From positions 1-64,000 of the forward strand of contig NZ_JAXCLE010000008.1 of assembly GCF_037027585.1 (NCBI RefSeq): a stretch of DNA of 64,000 nucleotides. Reading direction: 5' to 3'. The notes beneath the pieces were generated by a model. It worked only from the letters and a program-made list of their open reading frames with translations. It made no database searches and was not told the origin of the DNA. Positions 1-8,319 of this stretch are shown here, piece by piece; position 1 is the stretch's first letter, and each line of letters begins with the position of its first letter. The translations under genes and the position numbers were made by a program. Source of the stretch: Solibacillus ferritrahens. GTDB lineage: Bacteria; Bacillota; Bacilli; Bacillales_A; Planococcaceae.

Positions 1-159
1 TAGTTTGAAAGCTCATTTGCTTTGCTAGCGATTTAACTTAATTAAAAGTTAAAATCTATTGTTTGCTTCATTTAAGAAGCTTGTTTCATTAACGTTGCTT
101 GTTCAGTTTTCAAGGTTCATTGTGTTTCGTTTGTCGCGTCATCTCTTGGCGACTCACTT
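1..159 (-). other. 5' leader of an rRNA operon running off the left edge
   Basis: There is no open reading frame here. Read on the minus strand it contains the string CCTTGAAAACTGAACA, which is typical of Bacillales pre-16S leader and 16S-23S spacer sequence. It lies directly downstream of a strong minus-strand promoter at 160-189. In B. subtilis an rRNA operon sits next to pdaB-kbaA-gerD, which matches this gene order. I infer that the 16S gene begins just beyond the window edge; none of its mature sequence is visible. Confidence 0.75.
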
Positions 160-189
160 ATAGTAACATCCGCTTGTTATATCCGTCAA
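160..189 (-). promoter_or_regulatory. rRNA operon promoter (SigA type)
   Basis: On the minus strand there is a -35 box TTGACG (184-189), an 18-nt spacer and a -10 box TACTAT (160-165). It drives leader sequence toward position 1 and is divergent from the PdaB-like gene that starts at 252. The AT-rich run upstream (190-250) could act as an UP element, which is inference. Confidence 0.7.
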
Positions 190-251
190 CACTTTTTCAT
201 AAGTTTTTAATAGAATCATGTTTAAATCAATCGGAAAGTGGGTAATAAATC

Positions 252-896
252 ATGTTCAAAACGTTGGTATCACTAATTTTATGCTTATTTCTAGTATTCA
301 TTTATTTTGATGAAAAAAGTAGTGTTTTGCCTGTATTTCAACTAACAGAAACCCCAGCCATCATCACAAAAGGTCAGTTTGGGAAGAGTGTAATCATAGA
401 ACTCAGTTATTCTCATAAAGGGATGGAAGAATGGGTTACAAACCTTAAAGAACCTTATCCACTTATTTTAGCGGATAGTGACTGGCTATTACGAAGTCCC
501 GATTTAGTAAAAATATTAAGAGAAAAGAATATTCGAGTTGGGTTGCTTGGTTCGATGAGTGATGAATACGTAGATGAATCGCTCTTAAAAAAGCAGCTCG
601 CTATTTACGAAAAAACCTTTTACAAAAAGCCTCTCTGGTTTGCGACCGCCGATTACAAAGTGGATAACGCTATGCAAACAGCTTTACATGAACTTGGTAT
701 TAACATAATTGCTCCAACAGAAACCTTTCCTATAGTAGAAAGTAAAATTCCTGAAGGTTCATTTGTAAGTATTCCTTTACATCGTGAGGAGAAGGTTTCC
801 TTTGATGCCATTAATCAATTTATAAATGAGCATATTTTTGTTTCAATTGAGCAAAATATATTTGGTTATGAAATTTCTACAAAACGCTTTCCATAA
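252..896 (+). CDS. PdaB-like protein with lost deacetylase motifs
   Basis: This 214-residue protein has an N-terminal hydrophobic anchor (about residues 3-19) and then a domain that lines up with the sporulation polysaccharide deacetylase PdaB: the LPVF segment, a central stretch on either side of SPDLVKILREK, and an ALHELGINI segment near 145. It sits where pdaB sits in B. subtilis, next to kbaA and an rRNA operon. The NodB-fold catalytic signatures are absent. The first Asp motif reads IIELSYSH (48-55), the His motif region reads GLLGSMSDEY (97-106), and the Arg-Pro motif region reads LWFATADY (128-135). An active deacetylase is therefore unlikely; a structural or regulatory role is possible. 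It is shorter than B. subtilis PdaB (about 254 residues). The start follows a GGAAAGTGGG-like ribosome site. The relationship to PdaB is from memory of that sequence, so moderately sure. Confidence 0.6.
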   Translation: MFKTLVSLILCLFLVFIYFDEKSSVLPVFQLTETPAIITKGQFGKSVIIELSYSHKGMEEWVTNLKEPYPLILADSDWLLRSPDLVKILREKNIRVGLLGSMSDEYVDESLLKKQLAIYEKTFYKKPLWFATADYKVDNAMQTALHELGINIIAPTETFPIVESKIPEGSFVSIPLHREEKVSFDAINQFINEHIFVSIEQNIFGYEISTKRFP

Positions 897-923
897 TATT
901 TATGAATCTATTATATAAAAAAC

Positions 924-963
924 AAAGGCGGTCACAAAAGTTATATCTTTTGTGATCGCCTTT
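924..963. terminator. Bidirectional terminator between the PdaB-like gene and kbaA
   Basis: A 17-bp stem (924-940 with 947-963, one wobble) has a 6-nt loop. It is flanked by A-runs on the left and T-runs on the right, so it can terminate the convergent genes on both strands. Confidence 0.85.
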
Positions 964-968
964 TCTAT

Positions 969-1649
969 TTAAGCTTTTGCCGTAGTAGTCGATTCTTTTC
1001 TTGCTTTGCGGCGTTCTTCCAATTTTTTTCGATCTGCTTCTGATTGTGAATTATATTTTGGCAACATTAAAATTTGGTATGCATTAACTGCCACTAGTGG
1101 GAACAATAATAATGCAACATATACATCAATATTATCTTGGCGTCCCATTAAAGCGATAATCCACTCTAATGAAGTTACAACAACCATAAAGAACATTGTG
1201 GAGATTAATACATGTGGCTTTTGCGTCATTTTTATTTTCTTTACTGCTGTTAATATGGCCGCTCCGACTAAAACTACAAGTAAAAATCCATAAATCAACC
1301 AATCACCCATTGTACTAGCACCTGGGGCAAAGCGGAAAATAACAATGTCGACTAAAACAATAATGATCAATAACATCTGTATCCAATTCCATAGCGTTAA
1401 TGATCTAAATATATTAACACCAACTTGATGTAACGTTAAATAAGCAAAAAACCCTGCTTGGGCCATCACACTCATCGTCATGCCTAAAACGATATTCCAA
1501 ATAATCGCAGCCAAAAATTCTGAAATTTCCCCGTTAGCTAAATATGGTTGGTAAAAGTCCCAACGAATAATTAACGAGGCAACTGCATTAACTAAACCAC
1601 CAATTAACAATGCCCAAAAAGCAAATTTAACCCAGTTTCTTATCGTCAC
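969..1649 (-). CDS. kbaA: KinB-signalling pathway activation protein KbaA
   Basis: A membrane protein of 226 residues with about six hydrophobic segments, starting with an N-terminal amphipathic stretch (TIRNWVKF) followed by a long hydrophobic span. It ends in a basic and acidic cytoplasmic tail rich in Lys, Arg and Glu. In B. subtilis KbaA is needed for KinB kinase to feed the sporulation phosphorelay; the mechanism is not well defined. I chose the GTG at 1649 because a GGGGG ribosome site lies 9 nt upstream; a TTG two codons earlier would leave only about 3 nt. It is divergent from gerD and convergent with the PdaB-like gene, as expected for the pdaB-kbaA-gerD neighbourhood, although here the flanking genes are on the opposite strand. 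Confidence 0.85.
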   Translation of the reverse strand: MTIRNWVKFAFWALLIGGLVNAVASLIIRWDFYQPYLANGEISEFLAAIIWNIVLGMTMSVMAQAGFFAYLTLHQVGVNIFRSLTLWNWIQMLLIIIVLVDIVIFRFAPGASTMGDWLIYGFLLVVLVGAAILTAVKKIKMTQKPHVLISTMFFMVVVTSLEWIIALMGRQDNIDVYVALLLFPLVAVNAYQILMLPKYNSQSEADRKKLEERRKARKESTTTAKA

Positions 1650-1797
1650 GAACAAATTCCCCCATTTTTTAATATACTTGTATATTTTATCAATTCACTT
1701 TGAAAAAAGCGACCTCTACTAAAAGTTGTTACATATATTTTGTTAAATTGTGAACAATAATCGAAAGCGCTTAAGTGAAGAAAGGAAGGAAGAAATA

Positions 1798-2403
1798 GTG
1801 AAACGTTTAATGATACTTGCCTTTTCCATCATTCTAATTGCTGGTTGTAGCGATTCAAAAGCAACGACACTTTCGTACGACGAAGTAAAGAAAATTATGG
1901 TTGATGCTATTCAAACAGAAGATGGAAAAAAGGCAATCAGACAAATATTTGAAGATAAGAGCTTCCGGGAGCTACTTATTTTAAATACCGAGGAAGTGAA
2001 AAAAGCGACCGAGGAAACAATGCTGTCAAAAGAAGCCATGGATTTTTGGGTAAAAACATTTGAAGATCCTAAGTTTAAAGAAAATTTTGCAAAGAGTATG
2101 GAGGATCAACAAAAGGATTTAATGAAAAATCTATTAAATGATTCTGCTTATCAAGAAGCATTAACATCATTTTTTGGTCAGCCAGATATGCAAAAGCAAC
2201 TGGAATCGATTATGAAAGGTGCTGTAATGCGCAAGGAGCTAGAAAAAGTAGTGACGGAAACAATTGAAAATCCTCTGATGCAATCAAAATGGGAGGAACT
2301 AATTAAGAAAAGCGGTGAAGGTTCGTCTGAAAAAGAATCCGGATCTGGTGGTGGTGGGTCAGAGAAAGAAAGTGGTGGAGAAAAAAGCGGTGGCGGATCA
2401 TAA
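1798..2403 (+). CDS. gerD: Spore germination lipoprotein GerD
   Basis: A 201-residue lipoprotein. The N-terminus is a short signal peptide ending in the lipobox LIAGC with Cys17 as the lipidation site. A helical, charged domain follows (about 30-180), and the C-terminal tail is very rich in Gly, Ser, Glu and Lys. In Bacillus spores GerD lies in the inner membrane and gathers the nutrient receptors into a cluster, which is needed for fast germination. The start is GTG at 1798, preceded by an AAGGAAGGA ribosome site; an upstream in-frame GTG at 1750 would put the lipobox too deep. Gene position between kbaA and salA matches B. subtilis, but here it is on the opposite strand from both. Confidence 0.88.
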   Translation: MKRLMILAFSIILIAGCSDSKATTLSYDEVKKIMVDAIQTEDGKKAIRQIFEDKSFRELLILNTEEVKKATEETMLSKEAMDFWVKTFEDPKFKENFAKSMEDQQKDLMKNLLNDSAYQEALTSFFGQPDMQKQLESIMKGAVMRKELEKVVTETIENPLMQSKWEELIKKSGEGSSEKESGSGGGGSEKESGGEKSGGGS

Positions 2404-2404
2404 T

Positions 2405-2445
2405 AAAACAACCAGTCGTTCCATTTTGGGACAACTGGTTGAAAA
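2405..2445. terminator. Bidirectional terminator between gerD and salA
   Basis: The stem CAACCAGT/ACTGGTTG, extended inward to 14 pairs with one mismatch and one wobble, runs from 2409 to 2441. On the minus strand it is followed by TTTTATT. It separates convergent gerD and salA. Confidence 0.8.
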
Positions 2446-2452
2446 TATACAC

Positions 2453-3508
2453 TTATTTATTTAACGCCGAAATAATTTCTTCAGCAATTTTTAAGTAAAT
2501 CTGACCTGTTGGATGATTATCTGCATAGATGGATGGCGCAAAATCTTCTTCTGTCCAATCTGGTTGACCTAATGGAATTTGGCCGAGTAACTTTGTACGT
2601 AATTCATCAGCCAGCTTTGGACCGCCGCCTTGGCCGAATACAAATTCCTTTTCACCAGTTTTGCTTTCGTACCAAGCCATATTTTCAATTACACCTAAAA
2701 TTTCATGGTTAGTTTGTAATGCCATGGCACCTGCACGAGCAGCTACAAATGCTGCTGTTGGGTGTGGAGTTGTGACAACAATTTCTTTTGAAGCCGGTAA
2801 CATCTGATGAATATCAAGTGCTACATCTCCTGTTCCTGGTGGTAAGTCTAATAGTAGATAATCCAACTCGCCCCACTCTACATCACGGAAGAACTGGTCT
2901 AGCACTTTTCCAAGCATTGGACCGCGCCATACGATTGGTGCATTGTTTTCTACGAAGAAGCCCATTGAAATAACTTTTACACCAAGTCGATCAACTGGAT
3001 AAATACGATCATCTTTTACGACCGGCATTTCTGTTACACCCATCATATCTGGAACAGAGAAGCCATAAATATCCGCGTCGATTAAACCAACTTTTTTTCC
3101 TAAGCGTGCTAAAGCAACTGCCATGTTGACAGATACAGTAGATTTCCCTACGCCACCTTTACCGGAAGCGATTGAAATAAATTGTACACTTGATAATGGT
3201 GATAAAATATCTTGTGCTTGTGATTCCGTCGCTTGTCCACGGAATGATTGTAAAACTTCCGCCGGCAATTCTTCAAATCGAATTCCCACCGAAGCAGCGC
3301 CATTTTCTTTTAACACTTCTACAATCTTCATTTGAAGTGTCATTTGTTCCGGTGTATTTACTTTCGCAATTGCAATACGAACACTAACATGTTCTTTTTC
3401 TGCTTTAATAGAAACGTTTGTTACACCTTTTGTTTCTGCTAATGTTTTATGTAAAAACGGATCCTGTAATTCGCCCAATAGTTCTCGAACTTGTTGTTCA
3501 TTTAGCAT
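2453..3508 (-). CDS. salA: Mrp/NBP35-type P-loop ATPase SalA
   Basis: A 351-residue protein with an N-terminal MIP18/DUF59-like domain (about 1-75), a linker, and a ParA/MinD-like ATPase domain with deviant Walker A GKGGVGKS (about 116-123), DADIYG, and the DLPPGTGD switch. Mrp/ApbC proteins usually carry Fe-S clusters. In B. subtilis the member at this locus, SalA, is a regulator that represses scoC and so raises protease expression. The CxxC pair expected near the ENM...FGQGG segment is missing, and the whole protein contains no cysteine, so it cannot hold a cluster by the usual ligands. The start at 3508 was chosen for its GGGGAG ribosome site. Confidence 0.88.
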   Translation of the reverse strand: MLNEQQVRELLGELQDPFLHKTLAETKGVTNVSIKAEKEHVSVRIAIAKVNTPEQMTLQMKIVEVLKENGAASVGIRFEELPAEVLQSFRGQATESQAQDILSPLSSVQFISIASGKGGVGKSTVSVNMAVALARLGKKVGLIDADIYGFSVPDMMGVTEMPVVKDDRIYPVDRLGVKVISMGFFVENNAPIVWRGPMLGKVLDQFFRDVEWGELDYLLLDLPPGTGDVALDIHQMLPASKEIVVTTPHPTAAFVAARAGAMALQTNHEILGVIENMAWYESKTGEKEFVFGQGGGPKLADELRTKLLGQIPLGQPDWTEEDFAPSIYADNHPTGQIYLKIAEEIISALNK

Positions 3509-3581
3509 ATCAAACACTCCCCTGAATGAAATATCCATTGTTAGTATATCATACTAGTCCCGTATTGCTATTACATGTTGC

Positions 3582-4295
3582 CTAGTCAAATTTTACATGT
3601 ATATAATTTTCAATTCCACGCGCAATGGCAAATGCCATCTTATCCTGATAACTTTCGGATGCCAGCAAGTCCCTTTCTTCTTCATTGCTTAGAAAACCCG
3701 TTTCTACCAATACTGCAGGTATTTCCACCTTCTTTAACAAATAAACATTTTTAATCGATAAAGCTTCCCTGTCCGTATTTTCCATTGTGGTACGAATTGA
3801 TTGTTGAACTGCCTGTGCAAGTGCTTCACTCTTTTCATGACCTTCATGGTGATAAAACACTTGGGCTCCTCTCCATTTACTATTTGGAATTGCATTTGCA
3901 TGAATCGTAATAAATAAATCCGGCTCATGTGTTTCCACTAATGTTTCGCGTAAAAAAATGTCCTGCTTCTTACGCTCACGCAGTGTTGGAAACTTCTCAT
4001 TTGGTGCATGTTCACTTAATACATCTCCATCTGTTGAACGCGTTAATACTACATCTGCCCCTAAACGTGTCAATTGACGAGCTACTTTTTTTGTAATTGC
4101 CAGTGTCACGTCTTTTTCGACAACCTCACCATTTGAAGCACCACCATCAATTCCTCCATGACCAGCATCCAATACAATTTTCAACCCGCCTAATGGCTCG
4201 GGTAAAAAAAATCGCCGGTCGGAAGCATTTGTTTCATATACAACGACTAGCATTGAACAAAAAATAACGAATACAAGTGCAAGCCAACGCTTCAA
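3582..4295 (-). CDS. cwlD: N-acetylmuramoyl-L-alanine amidase CwlD
   Basis: A 237-residue protein with an N-terminal membrane anchor or signal (about 3-20) and an Amidase_3 domain. The zinc ligands are visible in VLDAGHGGIDGG (His46), the ITIHANA segment, and a catalytic Glu in VETGFLSN. CwlD works with PdaA in sporulation to make muramic-delta-lactam in cortex peptidoglycan, which later lets germination lytic enzymes recognise the cortex. I chose the TTG at 4295: an AAGGGCGGTG ribosome site lies just upstream. An in-frame TTG at 4328 has no such site. That ribosome site is inside the 3' arm of the preceding operon's terminator hairpin, which is unusual. Confidence 0.85.
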   Translation of the reverse strand: MKRWLALVFVIFCSMLVVVYETNASDRRFFLPEPLGGLKIVLDAGHGGIDGGASNGEVVEKDVTLAITKKVARQLTRLGADVVLTRSTDGDVLSEHAPNEKFPTLRERKKQDIFLRETLVETHEPDLFITIHANAIPNSKWRGAQVFYHHEGHEKSEALAQAVQQSIRTTMENTDREALSIKNVYLLKKVEIPAVLVETGFLSNEEERDLLASESYQDKMAFAIARGIENYIHVKFD

Positions 4296-4342
4296 AAAAA
4301 CACCGCCCTTTTTGCCTACTATACGCAAAAGGGGCGGTGTTT
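4294..4342 (-). terminator. Terminator of the exporter operon, overlapping the cwlD ribosome site
   Basis: A 17-bp stem with one wobble (4326-4342 with 4298-4314) and an 11-nt loop is followed on the minus strand by a T-run at 4300-4294. The 3' arm contains the ribosome binding site of cwlD and the T-run touches its TTG start. Confidence 0.8.
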
Positions 4343-4351
4343 ATTACCTCA

Positions 4352-6160
4352 TCAATTTGCCATTAATTGATTTTGAAGAGTTGCATAAAATCCTTGAGCA
4401 TTTATTAAAGAATCGTGATTACCTTGTTCTAAAATTTGTCCATCTTTAATTACAAGAATTTGATCGGCATTTTCTATCGTTTTTAAACGGTGTGCAATCA
4501 CGAAGCTTGTACGGCCATTCATTAAATTGTTCAGTCCTTTTTGGATATGCACTTCCGTCATCGTATCAACGCTCGATGTTGCTTCATCTAAAATTAAAAT
4601 ATCCGGATCTTCCAAAATTGCACGTGCAATGGCGATAAGCTGACGCTGCCCTTGACTTAAGTTTAAGCCGCCACTGGATAATACCGTATCGTATTGCTCC
4701 GGCAAGTACTTTATAAAATTATGTGCATATGCAATTTTGGCTGCTTGTTCTACTTCTTCATCTGTAGCACTCAGCTTGCCGAAACGTATATTTTCACGTA
4801 CTGTCCCTGAAAATAAGTACGTATCCTGTAACACTACCCCTACGTGATCCCGTACATTATTCATTTTATAATGTACAAGCGGCTCATCGTCCAATAGTAT
4901 TCGTCCTCCTGTAGCATCGTAAAAGCGCGTTAATAATTGAATAATGGTCGTTTTCCCAGAGCCGGTAGGACCAACAATAGCAATCGTTTCCCCGGCTTTC
5001 GCTTTAAAATTAATGCCGCGCAGCACTGGCTTCCCTGATTCATAGGCGAATTCGACATTTTCAAATGTGACATCCCCCTTAAATCGGGATTTTTCTATGG
5101 CATGTTCGATATCTTCTATTTCCCTTACTTCATCTAATACTTCAAATACACGTTCCGAACCAGCAATTGCCGACTGGAATGTGTTTAATAAGTTTGATAG
5201 CTGATTGATCGGACGGAAAAATTGGCGTGTATACGTAACAAACGATGCAATGACCCCAATTGTAAGTCCGCTTGTTACGGCCATGACCGCACCTGTACCA
5301 ATCACTAAACTTAACCCTAAGTTATTCATGAAGTTATTAACCGGTCCCATGAATCCAGAAATAATATCCGCGCGCATTGCAGAACCACGAAGTCTTTCGT
5401 TCGCTTCTTTGAATTCTACCAGTGTTGATTTTTCTTTACCGAAAAGTGTAATAATGTCTGCATTTGAGATTGTCTCTTCAATATAGCCATTTAAATTCCC
5501 CAGATCCCGTTGGCGTGCTTTATAATTTACACTGCTTCTTTTAATAATCTGTTTCGTAGCGTATACGATAAGCGGGATAATAATAAGTGTGACAAGTGCT
5601 AAACGCCAATCTAAATAAAATAGCGCAAATGCCGTACCTACAATCGTTAAAAAGCTCGATACAATTTGAATAACACTTTGTGACAATGCTGCATTTAAGT
5701 TTTCAATATCATTTGTCATTCGACTCATTAAATCACCCTGTTGCTTTTTATCATAAAAAGCTAATGGCAGTGACTGATATTGCTCAAAAAGCTGTTGACG
5801 TAAACGGCGAATCGTCTTTTGCGATACACGTATCATTACAAATGTTTGAATCCATGTAAGTACTGAGGATGCTATATACACTCCCGCTAAAATAAGTGCC
5901 ATGCGAATTGTACCTGATATATCAAGCTTTACAATATAGTCATCAATCGTCTTCCCAATTAAAAATGGACCAACTAAACTTAAAATCGTACTTATAATGA
6001 CAAAGATAACAACACTAATTAGTTCAACCTTTTGAATACGTAAATAACTCCATATACGGAGTAACGTCTCCTTTTGATTTTTCGGCTTTACAATCGGACC
6101 AGTAAACCGTCCTCCTGGATGTCCAATCGGATTTGGTGGTCTGCCTTGTTGTTTATTCAC
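4352..6160 (-). CDS. ABC exporter subunit, YfiC-like (catalytic half)
   Basis: A half-transporter of 602 residues. A Pro/Gly-rich N-terminal tail precedes a six-helix ABC transmembrane domain (about 35-320). The nucleotide-binding domain has Walker A GPTGSGKT, signature LSQGQ, Walker B LILDEATSSVD with the catalytic Glu, and an H-loop VIAHRL. It pairs with the preceding gene, which it overlaps by 8 nt, to form a heterodimer. This half supplies the intact Walker B Glu and switch His; the partner does not. B. subtilis YfiB/YfiC and BmrC/BmrD are built this way and export drugs or unknown compounds. The substrate cannot be told from sequence. Confidence 0.85.
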   Translation of the reverse strand: MNKQQGRPPNPIGHPGGRFTGPIVKPKNQKETLLRIWSYLRIQKVELISVVIFVIISTILSLVGPFLIGKTIDDYIVKLDISGTIRMALILAGVYIASSVLTWIQTFVMIRVSQKTIRRLRQQLFEQYQSLPLAFYDKKQQGDLMSRMTNDIENLNAALSQSVIQIVSSFLTIVGTAFALFYLDWRLALVTLIIIPLIVYATKQIIKRSSVNYKARQRDLGNLNGYIEETISNADIITLFGKEKSTLVEFKEANERLRGSAMRADIISGFMGPVNNFMNNLGLSLVIGTGAVMAVTSGLTIGVIASFVTYTRQFFRPINQLSNLLNTFQSAIAGSERVFEVLDEVREIEDIEHAIEKSRFKGDVTFENVEFAYESGKPVLRGINFKAKAGETIAIVGPTGSGKTTIIQLLTRFYDATGGRILLDDEPLVHYKMNNVRDHVGVVLQDTYLFSGTVRENIRFGKLSATDEEVEQAAKIAYAHNFIKYLPEQYDTVLSSGGLNLSQGQRQLIAIARAILEDPDILILDEATSSVDTMTEVHIQKGLNNLMNGRTSFVIAHRLKTIENADQILVIKDGQILEQGNHDSLINAQGFYATLQNQLMAN

Positions 6161-7892
6161 TTAAGGTCACCCCTTTTTCCGCTTGTGTTCTTGCCATTTC
6201 ATTAAATAATTCGCTCGTCTTTAGTAATTGCTCATGCGTCCCTTTGGCAATTATCTTTCCGTCATCCATTAGGAAAATTTGATTGGCATGGCGAACTGAG
6301 GAAATTTTAGAAGAAACGATAAATTTAGTTGCCCCATCAAACTGTTCATCAATTGCCCGTTGTATGGCCTTTTCAGATATATTATCAACAGCACTCGTTA
6401 CGTCATCCAAAACTAAAATATTTGGTTTGCGTATAAATGCACGTGCCATTGCCAGCCGCTGCTTTTGTCCACCCGATAAATTCGTTGCCCCTTGTGTTAG
6501 CACATGCTCTGTCCCTGCCTCAAGTCGATCAACAAACTCTTGCGCATTCGCTGTTTGCAGTGCTTGTAAAATTTGTTGCTCCGTTGCATCTGACTTTCCA
6601 TAACGGAGGTTGTCAGCTATTGTTTTTGAAAACAATGTCGCTTTTTGAGGAGCAAAACCTATGGACTGGCGTAGATGTTCAAGCCCGTAATGTCCTATTG
6701 GTAGCCCATCAATTTTTATCACACCACTATCGACATCAAACAATCTTGGAATCATCTTGACCAAAGTGGATTTGCCGCTCCCAGTCATCCCAAGAATGCC
6801 AACCGTTTCACCGGCATTTACATGGAAACTGATGTTTTTAAGTACTGATTCTGTTCCTTTTAAATAAGAGAAGCTAACATTTTCAAAACTTACACTTCCT
6901 TGAATCTTTTTCGACTCGGATACTGAAGAATTCGTTAATTCAGTTTTTTCTTCTAACACTTCTACAATACGCCCTGCACTTGGAACTGCACGGGCAAGCT
7001 GTACAAGTACCATCGAAGAACTCATCAGCCCTTGCATAACCATCATTAAATAGTTGATAAAGGCTAAAATAACCCCAACTTGCAAGGTGTTATTATCAAC
7101 CTTGATTGCCCCCATCCATAATGCTGCAACAATTCCCATATTTACGACAAACATCGTCAATGGGGCTAGCACACCGATAATTTGGTCTGCTGACATAGAA
7201 CGTTGCATTAATTGTGTATTTATATCAGCAAACTGATCAATTTGATGATTTTTTCGGTTGTACGCCTTAATAACACGGATACCAGCTAGATTTTCCTGTA
7301 CTTTCGTATTTACTACGTCAACTACCTTCTGAACTTTATGGAAAAGCTTACCTGACAATGCTGTGAAGTAATACATACAAAACGCTAAAATCGGGACTAC
7401 TACTAATAAAATGGGGAACAGCTCCCGCGCTGTAAAGAATACAATTACAATAGCCCCGACAAACATCATTGGACCACGAACAAATATTTTAAGCAGCATC
7501 GTTAATGCACGTTGAAGCATTTCAATATCACTCGTTAAATTCGTAACAAGCTTTCCGAGCGTAAATTTATCTTTACTGCTATTTGAAAAATACGTAATTG
7601 TTTCATATAAATCCTGCCGAAGATCGGTAGAAAAGTTAACGGCTGTCCGGGATGCATAAATCGAACACCCTATACCGCCGATTAAGCCGATCAAGGATGT
7701 TGCTATCATTAAGCCAAACATTTCCACTATATATGTCGTATCATTTTGAGCGATCCCATCATCGATAATATGCTGTAATATTGTAGGCTGTAGTAAGTCC
7801 ATACTTACCTCAATAACCATCATTATGGGAGCTATGATTGCAAAAAGTATATATGGCTTAATATATTTTGAGAGTTTCCATACTGCTTGCAT
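6153..7892 (-). CDS. ABC exporter subunit, YfiB-like (degenerate ATPase half)
   Basis: A 579-residue half-transporter with six transmembrane helices (about 15-300) and a nucleotide-binding domain with Walker A GMTGSGKS and a canonical signature LSGGQ. Walker B ends LVLDDVTSAVD, with Asp in place of the catalytic Glu, and the H-loop position reads IVSSKIS, with Ser for His. One of the two ATP sites in the complex is therefore degenerate, as in known asymmetric heterodimeric exporters. The stop codon lies inside the start of the partner gene, so translation is probably coupled. A small unknown gene lies 32 nt upstream in the same direction. Confidence 0.85.
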   Translation of the reverse strand: MQAVWKLSKYIKPYILFAIIAPIMMVIEVSMDLLQPTILQHIIDDGIAQNDTTYIVEMFGLMIATSLIGLIGGIGCSIYASRTAVNFSTDLRQDLYETITYFSNSSKDKFTLGKLVTNLTSDIEMLQRALTMLLKIFVRGPMMFVGAIVIVFFTARELFPILLVVVPILAFCMYYFTALSGKLFHKVQKVVDVVNTKVQENLAGIRVIKAYNRKNHQIDQFADINTQLMQRSMSADQIIGVLAPLTMFVVNMGIVAALWMGAIKVDNNTLQVGVILAFINYLMMVMQGLMSSSMVLVQLARAVPSAGRIVEVLEEKTELTNSSVSESKKIQGSVSFENVSFSYLKGTESVLKNISFHVNAGETVGILGMTGSGKSTLVKMIPRLFDVDSGVIKIDGLPIGHYGLEHLRQSIGFAPQKATLFSKTIADNLRYGKSDATEQQILQALQTANAQEFVDRLEAGTEHVLTQGATNLSGGQKQRLAMARAFIRKPNILVLDDVTSAVDNISEKAIQRAIDEQFDGATKFIVSSKISSVRHANQIFLMDDGKIIAKGTHEQLLKTSELFNEMARTQAEKGVTLSE

Positions 7893-7924
7893 TAACCAAG
7901 TTCACTTCCTTATGTTGTGAAAAA

Positions 7925-8209
7925 TTATTCTGCTTCTGTTGCTTGTGCTTCTTCCAACAATTCATTCAACTGAAATAAGCCTACAAAATCATTCATAATT
8001 GCTTCTGTTGCTTTCAACTCTCCAGCAATGACAGGATGAATCGATTGCAATTCTGCAGACTCCAACTGTTGTTTCAATGTTGAACGTTTCATTTCGAGTT
8101 GGCGATAAAACTCTAGTGCACGTCCGCGACGGAATGTTTGAGCACCCTTTGAACGGCGATTACTTTGTTCCTCTTCTCCTCGATGTCTCCCTCTACCTTC
8201 TGATCTCAT
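7925..8209 (-). CDS. Small charged protein of unknown function upstream of the exporter
   Basis: A 94-residue protein that I do not recognise. The first 30 residues are strongly basic (Arg, Lys, Gly), and the rest is predicted to be helical and rich in Glu, Leu and Gln, with heptad-like spacing that would suit a coiled coil. No membrane segment is seen. I chose the ATG at 8209 because AAAAAAGGTGGG lies 9 nt upstream; an in-frame ATG three codons earlier is too close to that site. It is the first gene of a likely three-gene operon with the exporter subunits and lies just downstream of a palindromic operator-like site. A regulator or accessory protein of the exporter is possible but unproven. 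Confidence 0.55.
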   Translation of the reverse strand: MRSEGRGRHRGEEEQSNRRSKGAQTFRRGRALEFYRQLEMKRSTLKQQLESAELQSIHPVIAGELKATEAIMNDFVGLFQLNELLEEAQATEAE

Positions 8210-8228
8210 ACTTTTCATCCCACCTTTT

Positions 8229-8264
8229 TTGAATACCATTGTATACCAATGTATACAAAAATAC
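8229..8264. promoter_or_regulatory. Phased palindromic operator candidate
   Basis: TTGTATAC-CAAT-GTATACAA (8239-8258) is a perfect 8-bp inverted repeat with a 4-nt spacer. It is embedded in a 10-bp tandem period (ATACCATTGT, ATACCAATGT, then ATACAAAAAT). It lies in the gap between the divergent small-gene/exporter operon and the C45 hydrolase gene, a natural place for a dimeric repressor to act. No regulator gene adjoins it. Confidence 0.5.
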
Positions 8265-8319
8265 TACTACTACTACCGAATCATTTTGGAGGGGGGACCG
8301 CTTTCCAAATCCTTTTGTT

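Noticed and set aside
2178..2411. Antisense frame rich in Pro, Ser and Asp opposite gerD
   Set aside because: Its composition is simply the complement of the Gly/Ser/Glu-rich GerD tail; no ribosome site.
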